Source of the DNA: Eulemur rufifrons
Lineage: Eukaryota > Chordata > Mammalia > Primates > Lemuridae
Reading direction: 5' to 3'
NCBI RefSeq assembly: GCF_041146395.1
Contig: NC_090984.1
Location: 82,595,114 to 82,659,113 of the forward strand
Length of the DNA: 64,000 nt
Shown here: positions 34,141 through 46,359 of the stretch, one piece after another
How positions within the stretch are numbered: the first letter of the stretch is position 1
Layout: every line of letters starts with the position of its first letter
Made by a program: the position numbers and the translations under genes
Notes under the pieces: generated by a model
The model's input: only the letters and a program-made list of their open reading frames with translations
What the model was told of the DNA's origin: nothing
The model's database searches: none

Positions 34141-34422
34141 TGTTTGAGACAGAGTCTTGCTCTGTCACCCCAACTAGAGTGCAATGGTGTGATTATAGCT
34201 CATTGCAACCTTGAACTCGAATTCCTGGGCTTGAGCCTCAGCCTCCCAAGTAGGTGGGACTACAGGTGTGTGCCACTGCAGCTGGCTAACTTTTCTATTG
34301 TTTTGTAGAGACGGGGTCTCCCTCTTGCTCAGTCTGGTCTTGAACTCCTGAACTCAAGCGATCCTCCCACCTCGGCCTCCCAGGGTGCTAGGATTACAGG
34401 CGCGAGCCACCGTGCCCGGCCC
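34141..34422 (-). mobile_element. Older Alu (AluJ-like)
   Basis: Minus-strand Alu from GAGACAGAGTCTTGCTCTGT to CGTGCCCGGCC, with GCAATGGTGTGATTATAGCT and a short linker CTATTGTTTTGTAGAGACGG. Part of the right arm around 34233 is shortened. CAAGTCCCTT / CAAGTCCTTT (34131-34140, 34423-34432) is the target duplication. Confidence 0.95.
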
Positions 34423-34432
34423 CAAGTCCTTT

Positions 34433-35059
34433 TATAGTATCCACTGCTAGAGCCATTTCCTGCCCCAGAGCTTCACTCTGAGTCAATCTCTGACCAACCC
34501 CCAACTCACACATAGAGAACATGCTCAACTCCGTTTCTGGAGTATTTACTCTTATTCACAGTACCCTAAAGATTCATCCCAAACCAAGCTTTGGGAGCTC
34601 TTCAATCTAATTCCTTCTCGGTGGCTTTGTTATTTGTCATAAGATCCTCAGTTTTCTTGAATGTACAATAAAAATAAATAATACCCGCTCATCAAAAAAA
34701 TAAGAGATCAAATTTTAAAATCAACTGGCCTTTACATACATGTTAAAGCAATACCTTAAGTGTATGGAATGTGAGAAAGGAATAGGTGATTGTTAAAACA
34801 AAACAAAACAAAAACGATCTTGGTGGAATTCCTGACCATATTTTAAGAAATGAAATGAGATTCTCACATTGCGGAATCTCAGCCCCAGTGAGTTATGCGT
34901 TTTGAACCAGTCTGTCATCACATCTCTTGACTGCCAATCAAGGGAAAGACTGTTAAGATGGGCTCTTGAATTCCACAGGTCCAAATATGTTAGATTATGA
35001 AAACTAGACCTGGCTGGTCACTCTGAAAGCTGTAATTCTGCAAATCACTCAGCCCTCTT
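34433..35059. other. No gene recognised
   Basis: Unique sequence, with an (AAAAC)n-like stretch at 34796-34812. Confidence 0.5.
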
Positions 35060-35362
35060 CCAGCTGTCACCTTTCATATTTTTGCAAAGGTCACCTTTAC
35101 CTCTTTCCAACCTGGATGACTCCTCATCATCCTCCAAAGCTTTCCGAGCTAGCACAGTTTCCTGGAAGGTTTCTGACCACAGCTGCCCTCTCCCATCGTC
35201 ATTAGCACCTTGTCCCATCAGCACCATCAGCGTCACAGTCCTCTGCCTGTGTTGTGAGGTTTCATTGACTTATCTGTCTCTCCCACTAGGCTATGAACAA
35301 GCTGAGTGTAAAGATTGTGTTTACTATAGTTGTAGTAGACATTCAATAAATGAATGAAAGCA
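35060..35362 (+). repeat. LINE L2 3' end
   Basis: Sense L2: CTTTACCTCTTTCCAACCTG, TTGACTTATCTGTCTCTCCC, ACTAGGCTATGAACAAGCTG and the 3' end AGACATTCAATAAATGAATG. The 91-codon frame 35082-35357 lies inside and is not a gene. Confidence 0.75.
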
Positions 35363-35525
35363 AGAAGACACTGTATGGCGATTTTAAAGCAAGAACTGTG
35401 GTTTAAGGGCTCTGGAAATAGATTCAAAAAATTTCCTATCAAACTTATTCTGGTATTTTCCAACTTAGAAACTGTAGCCCTTACTGGGAAAATCACGTGG
35501 GTAAACTCGTCAAAGATTAGATAAG

Positions 35526-35832
35526 AGGCCTGTCAGAGTGGCTCACACCTATAATCCTAGCACTTTGGGAGGCAGAGGCAGGAGGATAGCTTGAGCCCAT
35601 AAGTTCCATCAAGACCAGCCTGAGCAACATAGCGAGACCACCATCTCTACAAAACACAGAAAAATTAGCCAGGTGTGGCAGCGTGCACTTGTAGTCCCAG
35701 CTACTCAGGAGGCTGAGGCAGGAGGATCGCTTAAGCCCAGGAGGCTGAGGTTACAGTGAGCTATGATGATGCCACTGCACTCTAGCCCAGGCAATAGAGT
35801 GAGACCCTGTCCCAAAAAAAAAAAAAAAAAAA
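35526..35832 (+). mobile_element. Older Alu (AluJ-like)
   Basis: Sense Alu from GAGGCCTGTCAGAGTGGCTC to a 20-odd A tail. The left arm has CAGCCTGAGCAACATAGCGA and the right arm GTGAGCTATGATGATGCCAC. AAAGATTAGATAAG (35512-35525) and AAAGATTGGATAAG (35833-35846) form a target duplication with one change. Confidence 0.96.
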
Positions 35833-35846
35833 AAAGATTGGATAAG

Positions 35847-36622
35847 GATAATTCCAAGGGTCTAGGAGACTGAGTGGAATATAAAAGAGTAAATTGGACT
35901 CTCCAACTTTCCCCCTCTTTCATTCCTGGCTTTTAATAGGGCACATGGTGTGGGTGTATTACCCCATTGTGGAATGTATACATCTAGCCCATTGCTCTAT
36001 CTTTTATATAACAGCCTTCACAAGGCTCTGCTTAGCCAGTGGACAAGGGCATCACCTGGAGCCGCTTCAGTCCAGCTCAGAAGCCCAGAGGGATACTTTC
36101 CACTTGCCCTTCTAAACTACAGTGCTGAGATAGTTAAACATCAGCACCAAATCTTTTACCCTCAGCAAATCAGTGAAATGAATTTTTTTCAGCTCTCCAA
36201 ATTTTAAAGCTGAGGGAGGTTGAGAAAGTTTGTTTGGGAGGCTAGCTTGTCTTCTTAAAATGCACCAAAATAATTGTTCACCTTAATCTTGTACAAATTA
36301 AAAACAGTAATTAAACATATTGGAAAATTTTCAAGTTGTCCAGCATGCTGGAAAATTGTAATGATGATAAAAAGTTACATTGTGTCTAGAAACCATGCTT
36401 GAAAAGTATAAAGACAGTTAACACTATCTGTCCTGTTATACTAAACGATGGCAACACTATCCTAATTTTAACAGAACATAATTTACTGCTCACTCTGTCT
36501 TCAGCACAATAGAAGGGAATAGAAACAGGGCAGTTTGAGGGCATCTTCATGACCAAAATCAGTATTTTGAACACTTGGTTTGTTATTCCAGCACTCTGCA
36601 TATTTAGAATCGGATGAATTTG
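35847..36622. other. No gene recognised
   Basis: Unique sequence. Frames 35894-36115 and 35950-36207 overlap in different phases and resemble nothing known. Confidence 0.5.
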
Positions 36623-36670
36623 TGTGTGAGTGTGTGTGTATGTGTGTGTGTGTATGTGTGTGTGTGTGTT
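36623..36670. repeat. (TG)n microsatellite, imperfect
   Basis: GTGTGAGTGTGTGTGTATGT-type array with occasional A interruptions, followed by a G-rich stretch. Confidence 0.9.
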
Positions 36671-36860
36671 AGGGGAGGTGGTGATGTTGGTGGGAGGGGT
36701 TGTATATTTTTCTCATTTAGCAGAAATTAGTTCAGAAGAGGTTCATTAATTTCTTTTGTTGCATTTTCAGAGAATGACTGAAACTGAAAACAGAACCCAG
36801 AAATTCTGATTTCTAAGCCTATATTTGTCCCATGGCCCTTCTGGGATTCCCCTTATCTTT

Positions 36861-37205
36861 ATTTTTTTTTTTTATTTTTTTTTTTTGAGGCAGAGTCTCA
36901 CTTTGTTGCCCAGGCTAGAGTGAGTGCCGTGGCGTCAGCCTAGCTCACAGCAACCTCAAACTCCTGAGCTCAAGGGATCCTCCTGTCTCAGCCTCCCGAG
37001 TAGTTGGGACTACAGGCATGCACCACCATGCCCAGCTAATTTTTTCTATATATATTTTTAGCTGTCCATATAATTTCTTTCTATTTTTAGTAGAGATGGG
37101 GTCTCGCTCTTGCTCAGGCTGGGCTCGAACTCCTGAGCTCAAAGGATCCGCCCACCTCGGCCTCCCAGGGTGCTAGGATTACAGGCGTGAGCCACCTCGC
37201 CCGGC
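36861..37205 (-). mobile_element. Alu SINE, dimeric, extended linker (GACAGCT variant)
   Basis: Minus-strand Alu: T tail with an internal A, GAGGCAGAGTCTCACTTTGT, GTGAGTGCCGTGGCGTCAGC, linker TATATATTTTTAGCTGTCCA then TATAATTTCTTTCTATTTTT, end CCTCGCCCGGC. Close in sequence to the copy at 20318-20660. Confidence 0.96.
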
Positions 37206-37429
37206 TTCTTTTTTCTTTTTTAATGAAAAAGAGATGTATTTCTACCCATGGCAGGAAGTAGTACCTGGGTAACTCTTCTCTGGCCCCTGACTGGAACTGA
37301 ATTTCTTCAGTGGCACAATGAGGTGCTGTAAGATAAATTGCTATAGCCTTCAAGTCTATTTGGCCCCTAGCACAGACCTCATCACTCCAACCAGGTGGGT
37401 GTCCTCATTGTTCTCTGATACAACATGCT

Positions 37430-37765
37430 CATTCCAAACTCCAAGTCTTTGAAGAATGTTCTTCCCTCTCCTCTGCTTATCCAAACCTTACCTTAATATC
37501 AGGTCCACCTAGGGCTCACATCATTTGAGGAAGCTTCCTCCATTCTCTTCAGTTCATGTTAACTGCTCCCTTCTCTAAACTCCCCTAGCATTTACTGTAT
37601 GGGTCATCCTTGTAAGAACTTAATTCTATTCTCCTTTTCTCTTTACTAAATTATGAGATCCTGAAGAACAAAGTCCATGTCTTATTTTCGAGGTGGGAGG
37701 AATTGTCATACTCTAAGTTCCTGCTAGGCATTAAATAAGTAAGATAAATACTTGTTCAAGGGGCC
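37430..37765 (+). repeat. LINE L2 3' end
   Basis: Sense L2: AGGAAGCTTCCTCCATTCTC, CTCCCCTAGCATTTACTGTA, TTATGAGATCCTGAAGAACA AAGTCCATGTC and GGCATTAAATAAGTAAGATA. The order fits the L2 3' end. Confidence 0.7.
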
Positions 37766-37814
37766 AAAAAATCATCTAATCCTTGGTGGTACTCCAAGGT
37801 TTGATGAAGAACAA

Positions 37815-38040
37815 GATAGCATGATGGAAAGCACGTGGATTTTGAGTCAGATAGAATTTTTCTAATCTCCCCGTCTCAGTTTTGCTTGTCTGTTTGCTTT
37901 CTGTTCTTTTTTTCCTGTAAATAGGAGTAAGAATACCTACTTTACCAAGTTATCAGGATTAAAAATAATAAATGTGAAATACCAAGTACAATGCCTTCTA
38001 TGTAGAAGGCTCTCAATAAATAGAAGTTATTATTGTTTAT
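37815..38040 (+). repeat. MIR SINE
   Basis: Sense MIR: TAGCATGATGGAAAGCACGT GGATTTTGAGTCAGATAGA, AATAGGAGTAAGAATACCTA, AAATACCAAGTACAATGCCT and AAGGCTCTCAATAAATAGAA. Confidence 0.85.
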
Positions 38041-38108
38041 GTACCAAGACCTGGAAGATAATTATCCTATTTTAAATCTAGTTTGTCAACAGATTAAAGC
38101 ATTTTGAG

Positions 38109-38445
38109 GCCGGGCGCGGTGGCTCACGCCTGTAATCCTAGCACTCTGGGAGGCCGAGGCTGGTGGATAGCTCAAGGTCAGGAGTTCGAGACCAGCCTGA
38201 GCAAGAGCGAGACCCCGTCTCTACTAAAAATAGAAAGAAATTATCTGGCCAACTAAAATATATATAGAAAAAATCAGCCGGGCATGGTGGCGCATGCCTG
38301 TAGTCCCAGCTGCCCGGGAGGCTGAGGCAGTAGGATCGCTTAAGTCCAGGAGTTTGAGGTTGCTGTGAGCTAGGCTGACGCCACGGCACTCACTCTAGCC
38401 TGGGCAACAGAGCGAGACTCTGTCTCAAAAAAAAATAAAATAAAA
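38109..38445 (+). mobile_element. Alu SINE, dimeric, extended linker (GGCCAACT variant)
   Basis: Very well preserved sense Alu, GCCGGGCGCGGTGGCTCACG to an AAAATAAAAT tail, with linker ATTATCTGGCCAACTAAAAT then ATATATAGAAAAAATC. The right arm carries TGAGCTAGGCTGACGCCACG. TAAAGCATTTTGAG (38095-38108 and 38446-38459) is an exact 14-base target duplication, so it is among the younger insertions here. Confidence 0.98.
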
Positions 38446-38770
38446 TAAAGCATTTTGAGATTTATCTTATTGAAGAAAAATAAAAATTATTGAATAACAT
38501 TATTTGAACTCATGATCAGAGAACTTTAGAGGGAAAACAGGAAAGTTTGTAGTATGTTACAAGCTTGCCGTGGGGCTTTTTATTTACCATCATCAGGGTC
38601 AGGACTGGGTTTTCTGCATAGTGAATATAGCAGCAGCTACATCTTCATAATCAAAGTTTTTAAGGCATATTCCTCTGCAAATCCCTCATTTCCTTCTCAG
38701 GATTTGTTGTTCTTCCCTGCTACTTTTACCTGATGTCATATTAAGAAGACAAACAATTCTAAGACATACC

Positions 38771-38910
38771 AAAGGGAGATCTTTAAAAAAATGATATATA
38801 ATAATTTACCTTGAGTCAAATGACTGGTTTTAGTTACTAAAGGGAGATCTTTAAAAAAATGATATATAATAATTTACCTTGAGTCAAATGACTGGTTTTA
38901 GTTACTAAAG
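38771..38910. repeat. Exact 68-base tandem duplication
   Basis: Unit 38771-38838 is repeated without a mismatch at 38839-38906, and the first four bases (AAAG) recur again after it. The unit starts AAAGGGAGATCTTTAAAAAA and ends GGTTTTAGTTACT. No repeat family lies in the unit. Identity points to a recent event or an assembly artefact. Confidence 0.95.
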
Positions 38911-39394
38911 CATATACATATATGCACTGCATGATAATGTTCTTGATCTGTAATTCTTCCTATCTTTTCCTCAGTGGAACTGATGCCAAAAATCTTTCAA
39001 TTAAATGTAGCAAACAAAATTGCTACTTAATCAGCTCTAATTACCTAGTAACCTAAACACAAATGGTTCTTTTATTTTCAGCTACTCCAGTGATTTCCAG
39101 CAACTGAAGAGTCTGAAATGTTCTGGCTGTCTGGGGAACCTATAGCTAGAATACAGGTGAGTCCCCTAAAAAAGAAAAGTACTGTTCCAGAGAGTATTAT
39201 AACCTGGTGAGCAATTTAAAAAGCACTAAAAAGGAGGACCATATAGCTCAAGGACAGAAATCTACAAAGAACTGACTTGCTGCCTATTCTTGAATAAGAG
39301 TCACCTACCCTTTTCCTCTCATGGCTTCCCCATTTGTAAAACTAACCATTTTTGAAAAATATTTATAATCATGAGGACTAGTTAGATGTATAGT
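38911..39394. other. No gene recognised
   Basis: AT-rich unique sequence with no open frame of note. Confidence 0.5.
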
Positions 39395-39612
39395 GTAGGG
39401 ACTGAATATACTGGCTTTGGAGTCTGAAAGACCTGAGTTTGAGTCTTGGTTGTGCTACTTATCAACTGTCACTGGAGCAGAGAAACTTTTTATGTCTTTT
39501 CTCCTCTATAGGATAGAGATTATTATTGTACCTACCTCATAGGGTCATTGTGAAGATTAAATAATGTTCCTAGAACATCGCAAGTACTCAATAATATTAA
39601 CTATAATTTGTA
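39395..39612 (+). repeat. MIR SINE
   Basis: Nearly complete sense MIR: GGCTTTGGAGTCTGAAAGAC CTGAGTTTGAGTC, GCTACTTATCAACTGTCACT, TACCTACCTCATAGGGTCAT TGTGAAGATTAAA and AAGTACTCAATAATATTAAC. Confidence 0.9.
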
Positions 39613-40066
39613 AAGTACTATAAGCTTCAGGGGAAAAAAACCCACACAATTCAAAATCCAAATTATTCAAGTGGCAGATAAGCCTGTGAGAGTATGTTCA
39701 ATTTTAAGTAGGTTTTAAGTAGGCTTTCACTCTAAACACGCTCTATATGCCTAATGAACTGATATTTAGTCGATGCACATAATTTCTGATTATTTTACAC
39801 AGCCCTTAGAATTGCAACCGCCAGTATTATAAGTGTATCATTTTTATCTGCATGAGATAGTACTCCCTCTCTCTTGAAAATCTTACTCTGAAATACTAGA
39901 ACTGGATGAAGTTGAAAGGGGGCATTATTAAAGTATTGAGTCCTGAGCTAACCAAACTTAACTGTTCTTTGAAATCCTCAACCACACGTACTTTCTTAAA
40001 AAATATAAATTGTAAATTAATAATCTCAGCTTCTTAGATATATGTTTGTGAATGAAACCTAGAAAA
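39613..40066. other. No gene recognised
   Basis: AT-rich unique sequence. A small direct repeat (TTTTAAGTAGGTTTTAAGTAGG) lies at about 39704-39724. Confidence 0.5.
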
Positions 40067-40195
40067 TTTTTTTTAAATTTCAGAATATTATGGGGGTACA
40101 AACGTTTTAGTTACATGGATTGCTTTTGTACAGTTTGAGTCAAAGTTATAAGTGTGCCCATCACCCAGATAGTATGCACGGTACTCATCAATACA
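40067..40195 (-). mobile_element. L1 3' end, strepsirrhine-type
   Basis: The plus strand shows a T run, CAGAATATTATGGGGGTACA AACG, TTACATGGATTGCTTTTGTA and GTGCCCATCACCCAGATAGT. In sense this ends ...TTTGTACCCCCATAATATTC and an A tail, which I associate with lemur L1s. Heavily 5'-truncated. Confidence 0.8.
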
Positions 40196-40703
40196 TGAGT
40201 GGATTAATATTAATAGAAAGACATTTTATAAGTGTCTGAAAAATACCGATTGAAAGATAGGGTTTTCCTTGGCTTGAAATATTGCATATAGGGATTAAGC
40301 CACATCAGAAGAAAGTCTAGCCAGAAAGGACACTCTGATGGACAAGTGACTGAGGAACCAACAGATGGAGAAGCACAGCCCAGAGTTCAGAAATCACGAC
40401 AGAGCAGGAGTGAGAGAAGGTAGGGCAGAGAGCAACTGCTGGGCCACGACAAGAAATGACAGGATGGACATGTTGGGTGCTGGTTCTCAAGAGACCAAAC
40501 CATGCAGGCATCCCCCTGCCATTTCCATTCTTGATGCTCAAGAAAAGGAGCAGCTTTTGGCCTACACATCATCTCTCTGTGCTCTCTTTGGCTCTGCTGT
40601 TACCCGACCTGCATCCCCCCTTCGCTCACTGCTCCATGCCTTACCTATTTAGAAAGCTGGAGCACTGGGGCTGTTTACCATCAAAGTCACAGAACAGTGA
40701 ATA

Positions 40704-41046
40704 CGGTCATCCCTAGGTATTCTTGGGGGATTGGTCCAGGAGCCCCACCCCCATTCCCAGATATCAAAATCCAAGGTTGCTCAAGTCCCTATTATAAAAT
40801 GATATAGTATTTGCATATACCTACACACATCCTCCTGTATACTTCAAATCATCTCTAGATTATTTGTAATACCCAATACAATGTAAATGCCATATAAATA
40901 ATTGTTATACTGTATTGTTTAGGGAATACTGACAAGAAAAAAGTCTGTACATATTCAGTATAGACACAATTTTTTTCCCAAATATTTCCCATCCTTAGTT
41001 GGTTGAATCCACGGATGTGGAACCTACGCACATGGAAGTCTGACTC
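40704..41046. mobile_element. MER2 (Tigger-derived) DNA transposon
   Basis: Full-length about 343 bases: CGGTCATCCCTAGGTATTCT, GGGGGATTGGTCCAGGAGCC, TAGTATTTGCATATACCTAC, GTTATACTGTATTGTTTAGG, CCTTAGTTGGTTGAATCCAC and end AAGTCTGACT. The ends are inverted copies of each other. A TA dinucleotide precedes the left end, as expected for pogo/Tigger target sites. Non-autonomous and old. Confidence 0.92.
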
Positions 41047-41159
41047 CATTTGAGCCGAAAGACCGTGTGTGCCTACTTCCAAGAACACAACTTAATTATA
41101 ATATTCCCCATAACCACTGAATACTACTTTTAATATGGCAAAGATCATTTCATGAATTA

Positions 41160-41825
41160 CATAAGTATTATTTTTTTTAACAACTGAGGTATAAGTGACA
41201 TACCATCAAATTTATCCACCTAAAATGTACAATTTAATGACCTTTCAGTAAATTTTTAGAGTTATGTAATTATCACCACGATTGAGAACATTTCCAACAT
41301 CCCCCAAATATCTCTTATGCCTGTTTTCAGTCAATCCCATTCCTATCCCCAGCCAACCACTAATCTACTTCCTGTCTCTGTAGATTTTCCATTTAAATGG
41401 AATCATTCAATGTCTTTTGCACCTGCCTTGTTTCACTTAGCATAATGCTTTTGAAGTTCATCCATGTTGTAGCTTGTATCAGTAGTTTGTTCCCTTTTAT
41501 TGCAGAATAATGTACCATTGTCCGTGCACCAACTGATGGACATTGAAATTGTTTCCAATTGCTCTTATGAATAATGCTGCTATGAACATTCACATCCATG
41601 TTTTGGTGTGGATGTATATTTTCATTTCTCTTGAGTAATTCCTAAGAGCAATATCATAGGTGATATCGTAGGTCCAGCTTTTTAAGAAACTGCCAAATTA
41701 TTTTCCAAAATTAGGAATATTTTACATTCCCAACAGCAGTGTATGAGGGTTTCAGTGGCTCCACATCCTTGCCAACACTTCTTATTGTCTCTTTTTAATT
41801 ATACCCATTCAGTAGGTTCCTAAGC
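41160..41825 (-). pseudogene. L1M ORF2 C-terminus and 3' UTR
   Basis: Minus-strand L1M. A 68-codon frame at 41393-41599 carries the recognisable end of L1 ORF2 protein (VHYSAIKGNKLLIQATTWMN and IMLSETRQVQ), the region after the reverse transcriptase domain. Plus-strand wording such as TGGAATCATTCAATGTCTTT and CACTTAGCATAATGCTTTTG is the reverse complement of this. The frame is cut on both sides by stops and shifts. It is retrotransposition-dead. Confidence 0.88.
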
Positions 41826-42289
41826 AATCTACAGTGACTAGAGTCCACATATCAATTTGAAACAGGCCTTTTGATGTCTGTACAAGCAGAAAGGGATGCT
41901 TAGTTGCTATTTCTTGTGTTTGTGTTAGTCGAATAGAATCAGTAAAAGAGAAAGCTAGTGCTTGATGTGGGCAGGTGCAGAGACTCTGTGCTGGTGAGCA
42001 GCCTTCTCCCTCCAGCCAACTGACCAGTGGCTTCTCCTACACACCTCTTCCTCTGCTACAGCAAACTGAAGTAGATCCCTTCAGGATAAACCTGTCATGG
42101 CCTATGGTGTTATTTCCAAGAAAACAAAAAATCAAAATCAAGGAAGTCCTTTATTCTTGATTTTCTTCTCAAAATGATGGGATTAGGTGATAAGTTATAC
42201 ACACAGAGAAAAAGAGAAGAAAGCAAAGAACTCAACATTTGTTCACTGCCCACATACTGGATATGAAATGAGTATCTCCATATTTTTTA
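41826..42289. other. No gene recognised
   Basis: Unique sequence; no structure of note. Confidence 0.5.
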
Positions 42290-42450
42290 TATAATGAAAC
42301 TCATAATCCTTGAGATGGTTTTATAATCACCATTTCACAGGTGAAGCAGCACAGGTGCAGAGAGATTAAGCAAATTATATAATGTTGCACAGATAGTGAG
42401 TGAAGCTGGGATTCAAGCCCACTTCATCTAGTTCCAAGTTGGATTTTCTT
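42290..42450 (-). repeat. MIR SINE
   Basis: The plus strand reads as reverse MIR: ATCACCATTTCACAGGTGAA, GTGCAGAGAGATTAAGCAAA, TTGCACAGATAGTGAGTGAA and GCTGGGATTCAAGCCCACTT. Confidence 0.88.
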
Positions 42451-44223
42451 TCACTATGACAACTGAGAATAAACAAAGGAGAAAAATTTTAATGAGCAGG
42501 GGGAATAAAAGCGAATGTCAATTAGTGAGAAACAATGAGACTTTACAATGGCCAATTATTATACCTAAATCATGCAGCCAACAGTTATCCTGTGGTGTAG
42601 GGCTTCTACTCATTTCCACACTTTGGTGCCATATGTATATGCAAACCCTGGGGACGAAGAGTCAAACTGGCAGCTTCAGGAGGCATGTAGAGGAGTGGGA
42701 TTCCTGCTTATTGAAAAGACATTTTTATTTTCTCCCAGCTAAGAAAAGATTGTTCATTCTGAGTACTTGCCCAGATAGTGCAGAGAAAATCCAGAAAGAC
42801 ATTTCTCACCCAAGGTGAGAAACTGAGACATTCCAGAATTAAACTGGTACATTTTTTGAGTAATAGTTCTGCTTCCCTCTGGTAAGATGAATCTTTACTG
42901 ATGTCACTGCCACCCACTGCCACCTGGCATTTCTGCATGGTGGCGGCCAGAGAAGTATATAGCAGGAATGGAGCACTTAGAAGTTATGGGGCACTTGGAG
43001 GAATTCTCTCGAAGCCCATTTACAGATTCCCCTGTGGATGCCCCTTACTCTCTGTCTTTAGAAACATTTGATTTATGTCTCTCACTGCATTTTTTCCCAT
43101 AAATGCTTATATGGTCATTATCAGAGGAAAAAGTGATACTTTAGGATGTCTTAGGATGTCTAGTTTCATTAGTTCACCTGTTCCTCATAGAAGCAAGTTA
43201 GGGGTTGTTCATGCCTTAGGTTGAGAATGTGGTAAGAGGAACAGGGGATGTGAGGTGAGAACATGAGTGATATACTGCGAAATTACTTTTTCTCTTTATA
43301 ACAATCAACACAAACTCTGGTAATTAGAGATTATATGGATTTTTATCAGTTAAGTCTTCAAATTTTAGGGCTCTAAATTAAATCCTAACTCAGGCAGCAG
43401 CTTATTACTCAGCTCATCTCCTGTACTTAATAGTACTTAGAGGAAAAATTAGCAACAGTGACTACAAGGTGTTTTGCCATAACAAATTCATATTGGTGTA
43501 CTTAAGAAAAGCAGTCATAATATTAGCATGGATTAATGCACTTCCCAAACTATGTTCCAAGAGATATTAATAAGCAACCTGTTGGGAGAGGACCCCAACT
43601 CCATAATCAAAAAAGTTTGGGAAACATTGAGTAAAATTTCTTTGTAGAACACCAAAGAGTCTTTAATACAGTATGTTAAATGTGTATCATGAGCCTCCAA
43701 AAGGGAACTGCTGTGTGGCATACCTCTTGAGCTGCTTGAAAAGAATAACTTTTAATCTTAGAAACATTTTGCAAAACATTTTGGGGAAAGATGGCACAGA
43801 AAATGCACAGTTCCTTTAGAAGCATAGTTTCTTGTCTATCTAAAGTTCTCACATCCTGCAAGCCCTTTCCATCTCACTCCCATCCTGTCTTTCTAAGATC
43901 GCTAAAAAGAATTCAGTCTCATAAATCCATAGAACATGGAAATGTATTGAAAGATGAATGATGTCTCTGACCCTTTCCACACCCTAATTGTCTTCTAGAA
44001 GCCTACAGGGCCAGCCTGATTGAAGTACTGGTTAAAGATAGTTTCAGGTGAAAGGGGAATTCTTCATTAAAAAGCTAAACTAACTTGTATAATAACTAAA
44101 TGCAATGCATGGAACTTGTTTGGTCCTGGATTCTAACAAATCAACTGTAAAATGACATTTGGGGGACATGGAAAGTTTGAACGCTAAGAAATTATTAATA
44201 AAATCCTAAGGAGTGATAATGGT
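42451..44223. other. No gene recognised
   Basis: A 120-codon frame 42456-42818 (+) and a 76-codon frame 42708-42938 (-) overlap and are unassignable. 43533-43730 (CTTCCCAAACTATGTTCCAA, AAAAGTTTGGGAAACATTGA) has inverted-looking ends like an old hAT repeat, not named. 43140-43160 has a small direct repeat TTAGGATGTC TTAGGATGTC. Confidence 0.45.
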
Positions 44224-44243
44224 ATCTTGTTGTACAACAAGAT
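44224..44243. repeat. Perfect 20-base palindrome
   Basis: ATCTTGTTGTACAACAAGAT is its own reverse complement. No flanking repeat or gene context identified. Confidence 0.9.
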
Positions 44244-44411
44244 GTCATTTTTTAAGAGCTGCATACTCAAAGATTTAGTATGAAATATCATGATGTCTGG
44301 GATTTGTTTCAAAATACCTGAAAAAATAGATGTAGCAAATAAGGCAAATGTTAATAACTGTTTAATCTAAGTAATGGGATATATGAGGATTTTTTAAATA
44401 ATATTTTTCTG

Positions 44412-44743
<332 letters not shown>

Positions 44744-45959
44744 GAAATTTCTGTAGGTTTGAATTATTTTCATGATGAAAAGTTTTTTAAATGCAGGTTT
44801 TTTTCAACCCCAAATCTACCAAATTAAGCTCTTTGGAGACTGGGCCTAAGAGTCTGCTATTATGTTACCTCCTACTCTTTTTTCTTGCTTTTTTTTTCCT
44901 TAATCATGCTATCAGAGATTTTTAGTTGGAAAAGCTAAGATTTTGGCTCTCTCTGGCCTGTTATAGCCTTTACACCTTACCCAGTCATTCACAGCCCAGT
45001 ACTTGGTTTTTTAAGAGCCAATAAAGCAGTGATGTAGGTGTGTGAGCTAGTTTCAATATAGCAAAAAGCCTATTTATTGCCTAGATATGCAGGTTGAAGC
45101 TGCAGATGCTAACTTAAAAGATCAACCATGTCATTAAACAAGTAAGTTTAACATAGCTTGTTATTACTGATGTTTTGAAATATTTGTAGTACACATCTTT
45201 GAATTAAAAATGAGAAAGTGAATAATTATTAGCCATAATTTAGGGTAACCTTAAAATTATAATAAAAAGCAATTGTTATGTTCTACAAATTAAACATTTT
45301 AAAACAAGCAATACAAATAATAACTCTAATCAATTTCTAACATGTATACCTAAAAATAAGTTTCTTGAAGAGAATGAAACTATTTATGATTAGTATAATG
45401 AAGTTATGTATTATACTTCACATACTAAATGACTATCAACTTTCAGAAGTGACATTCTCATGTATCTTTTAAAGAATACAGTGATGAACACAGAAATTCA
45501 GTCCATGCATAATCCATGCTATTAATTCATATTATCTGTACTTTAAAAAAATCTGTGTCATCATACTTCTGAAATGTTATGGCTGAAGGTTTACAGAACA
45601 TGCCTGAGCATCATGCCTACAGTTCATATGATCTGCATAACGTGGGTCACCAGCATGATCAGCCGTGTCCTAAGACATAACAGCCATTAAATATGGGTTT
45701 CTGAGCTGTTTTGTTTTTTCTACATTGAAACGAATACATAACTATATTGAATATATAACTACATTTTCATACCTTGAGATGAATATGTAGCTATTTTTTA
45801 AAAATGTGTGTCTGTTACCACCTAAAATCATGTGGCATACCACAATTAGTATATTTACTACACCTTGGGAGACATTAACCTAATTTAAGAGCAGCAAGAA
45901 TATATCAGATCCTTTGCTAATAGGGAAGAAAGGAAAAAAATATTCCTCAAGGGAAACAA
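44744..45959. other. No gene recognised; strongly AT-rich
   Basis: About 1.2 kb of AT-rich DNA without open frames of note. A short imperfect repeat around ATACATAACTATATTGAATA (45734-45795) is visible. Confidence 0.5.
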
Positions 45960-46066
45960 TTATGCTGTAAATATATTTGCATAACCTGTACCTAGTACAG
46001 TGTCTAAAACATAATAGGCACGCAATACATGTCTGCCTGAATAAATGAGTGAATGCTTATCATATC
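45960..46066 (+). repeat. LINE L2 3' end
   Basis: CATAACCTGTACCTAGTACA GTGTCTAAAACATAATAGGC and ATACATGTCTGCCTGAATAA ATGAGTG follow the end of L2 in sense. Confidence 0.75.
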
Positions 46067-46359
46067 TCTGAATTATCTCCATCCCCTATTCCCAAAACCA
46101 ATTATTTGTCAAGGTGAAGGCTTTGATGAAAGCTCTTAGGTCCAGGAAAATTAAATTGCTGAGCCTGGTCCCTTTGTTGGAAATGTAAAACTCATGAAAT
46201 CCAAGTACTCTTGGGAAATTCAAACACATTTTCATTTACCAATATCCATAAAAAAGTAAAAAAAAAAAATTAGCTACATTTACTAAAATACATGGATGTT
46301 AGCTTTTGACATTTTTTAAAATACAGGAAAAGGAAACAGAAAATTCTCTCACACAAATT

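Noticed and set aside
38138..38389. 83-codon minus-strand frame, and similar ones at 20376-20630 and 55609-55896
   Set aside because: All three are the same Alu-derived translation ([12 protein letters not shown] wording), repeated wherever an extended-linker Alu lies.
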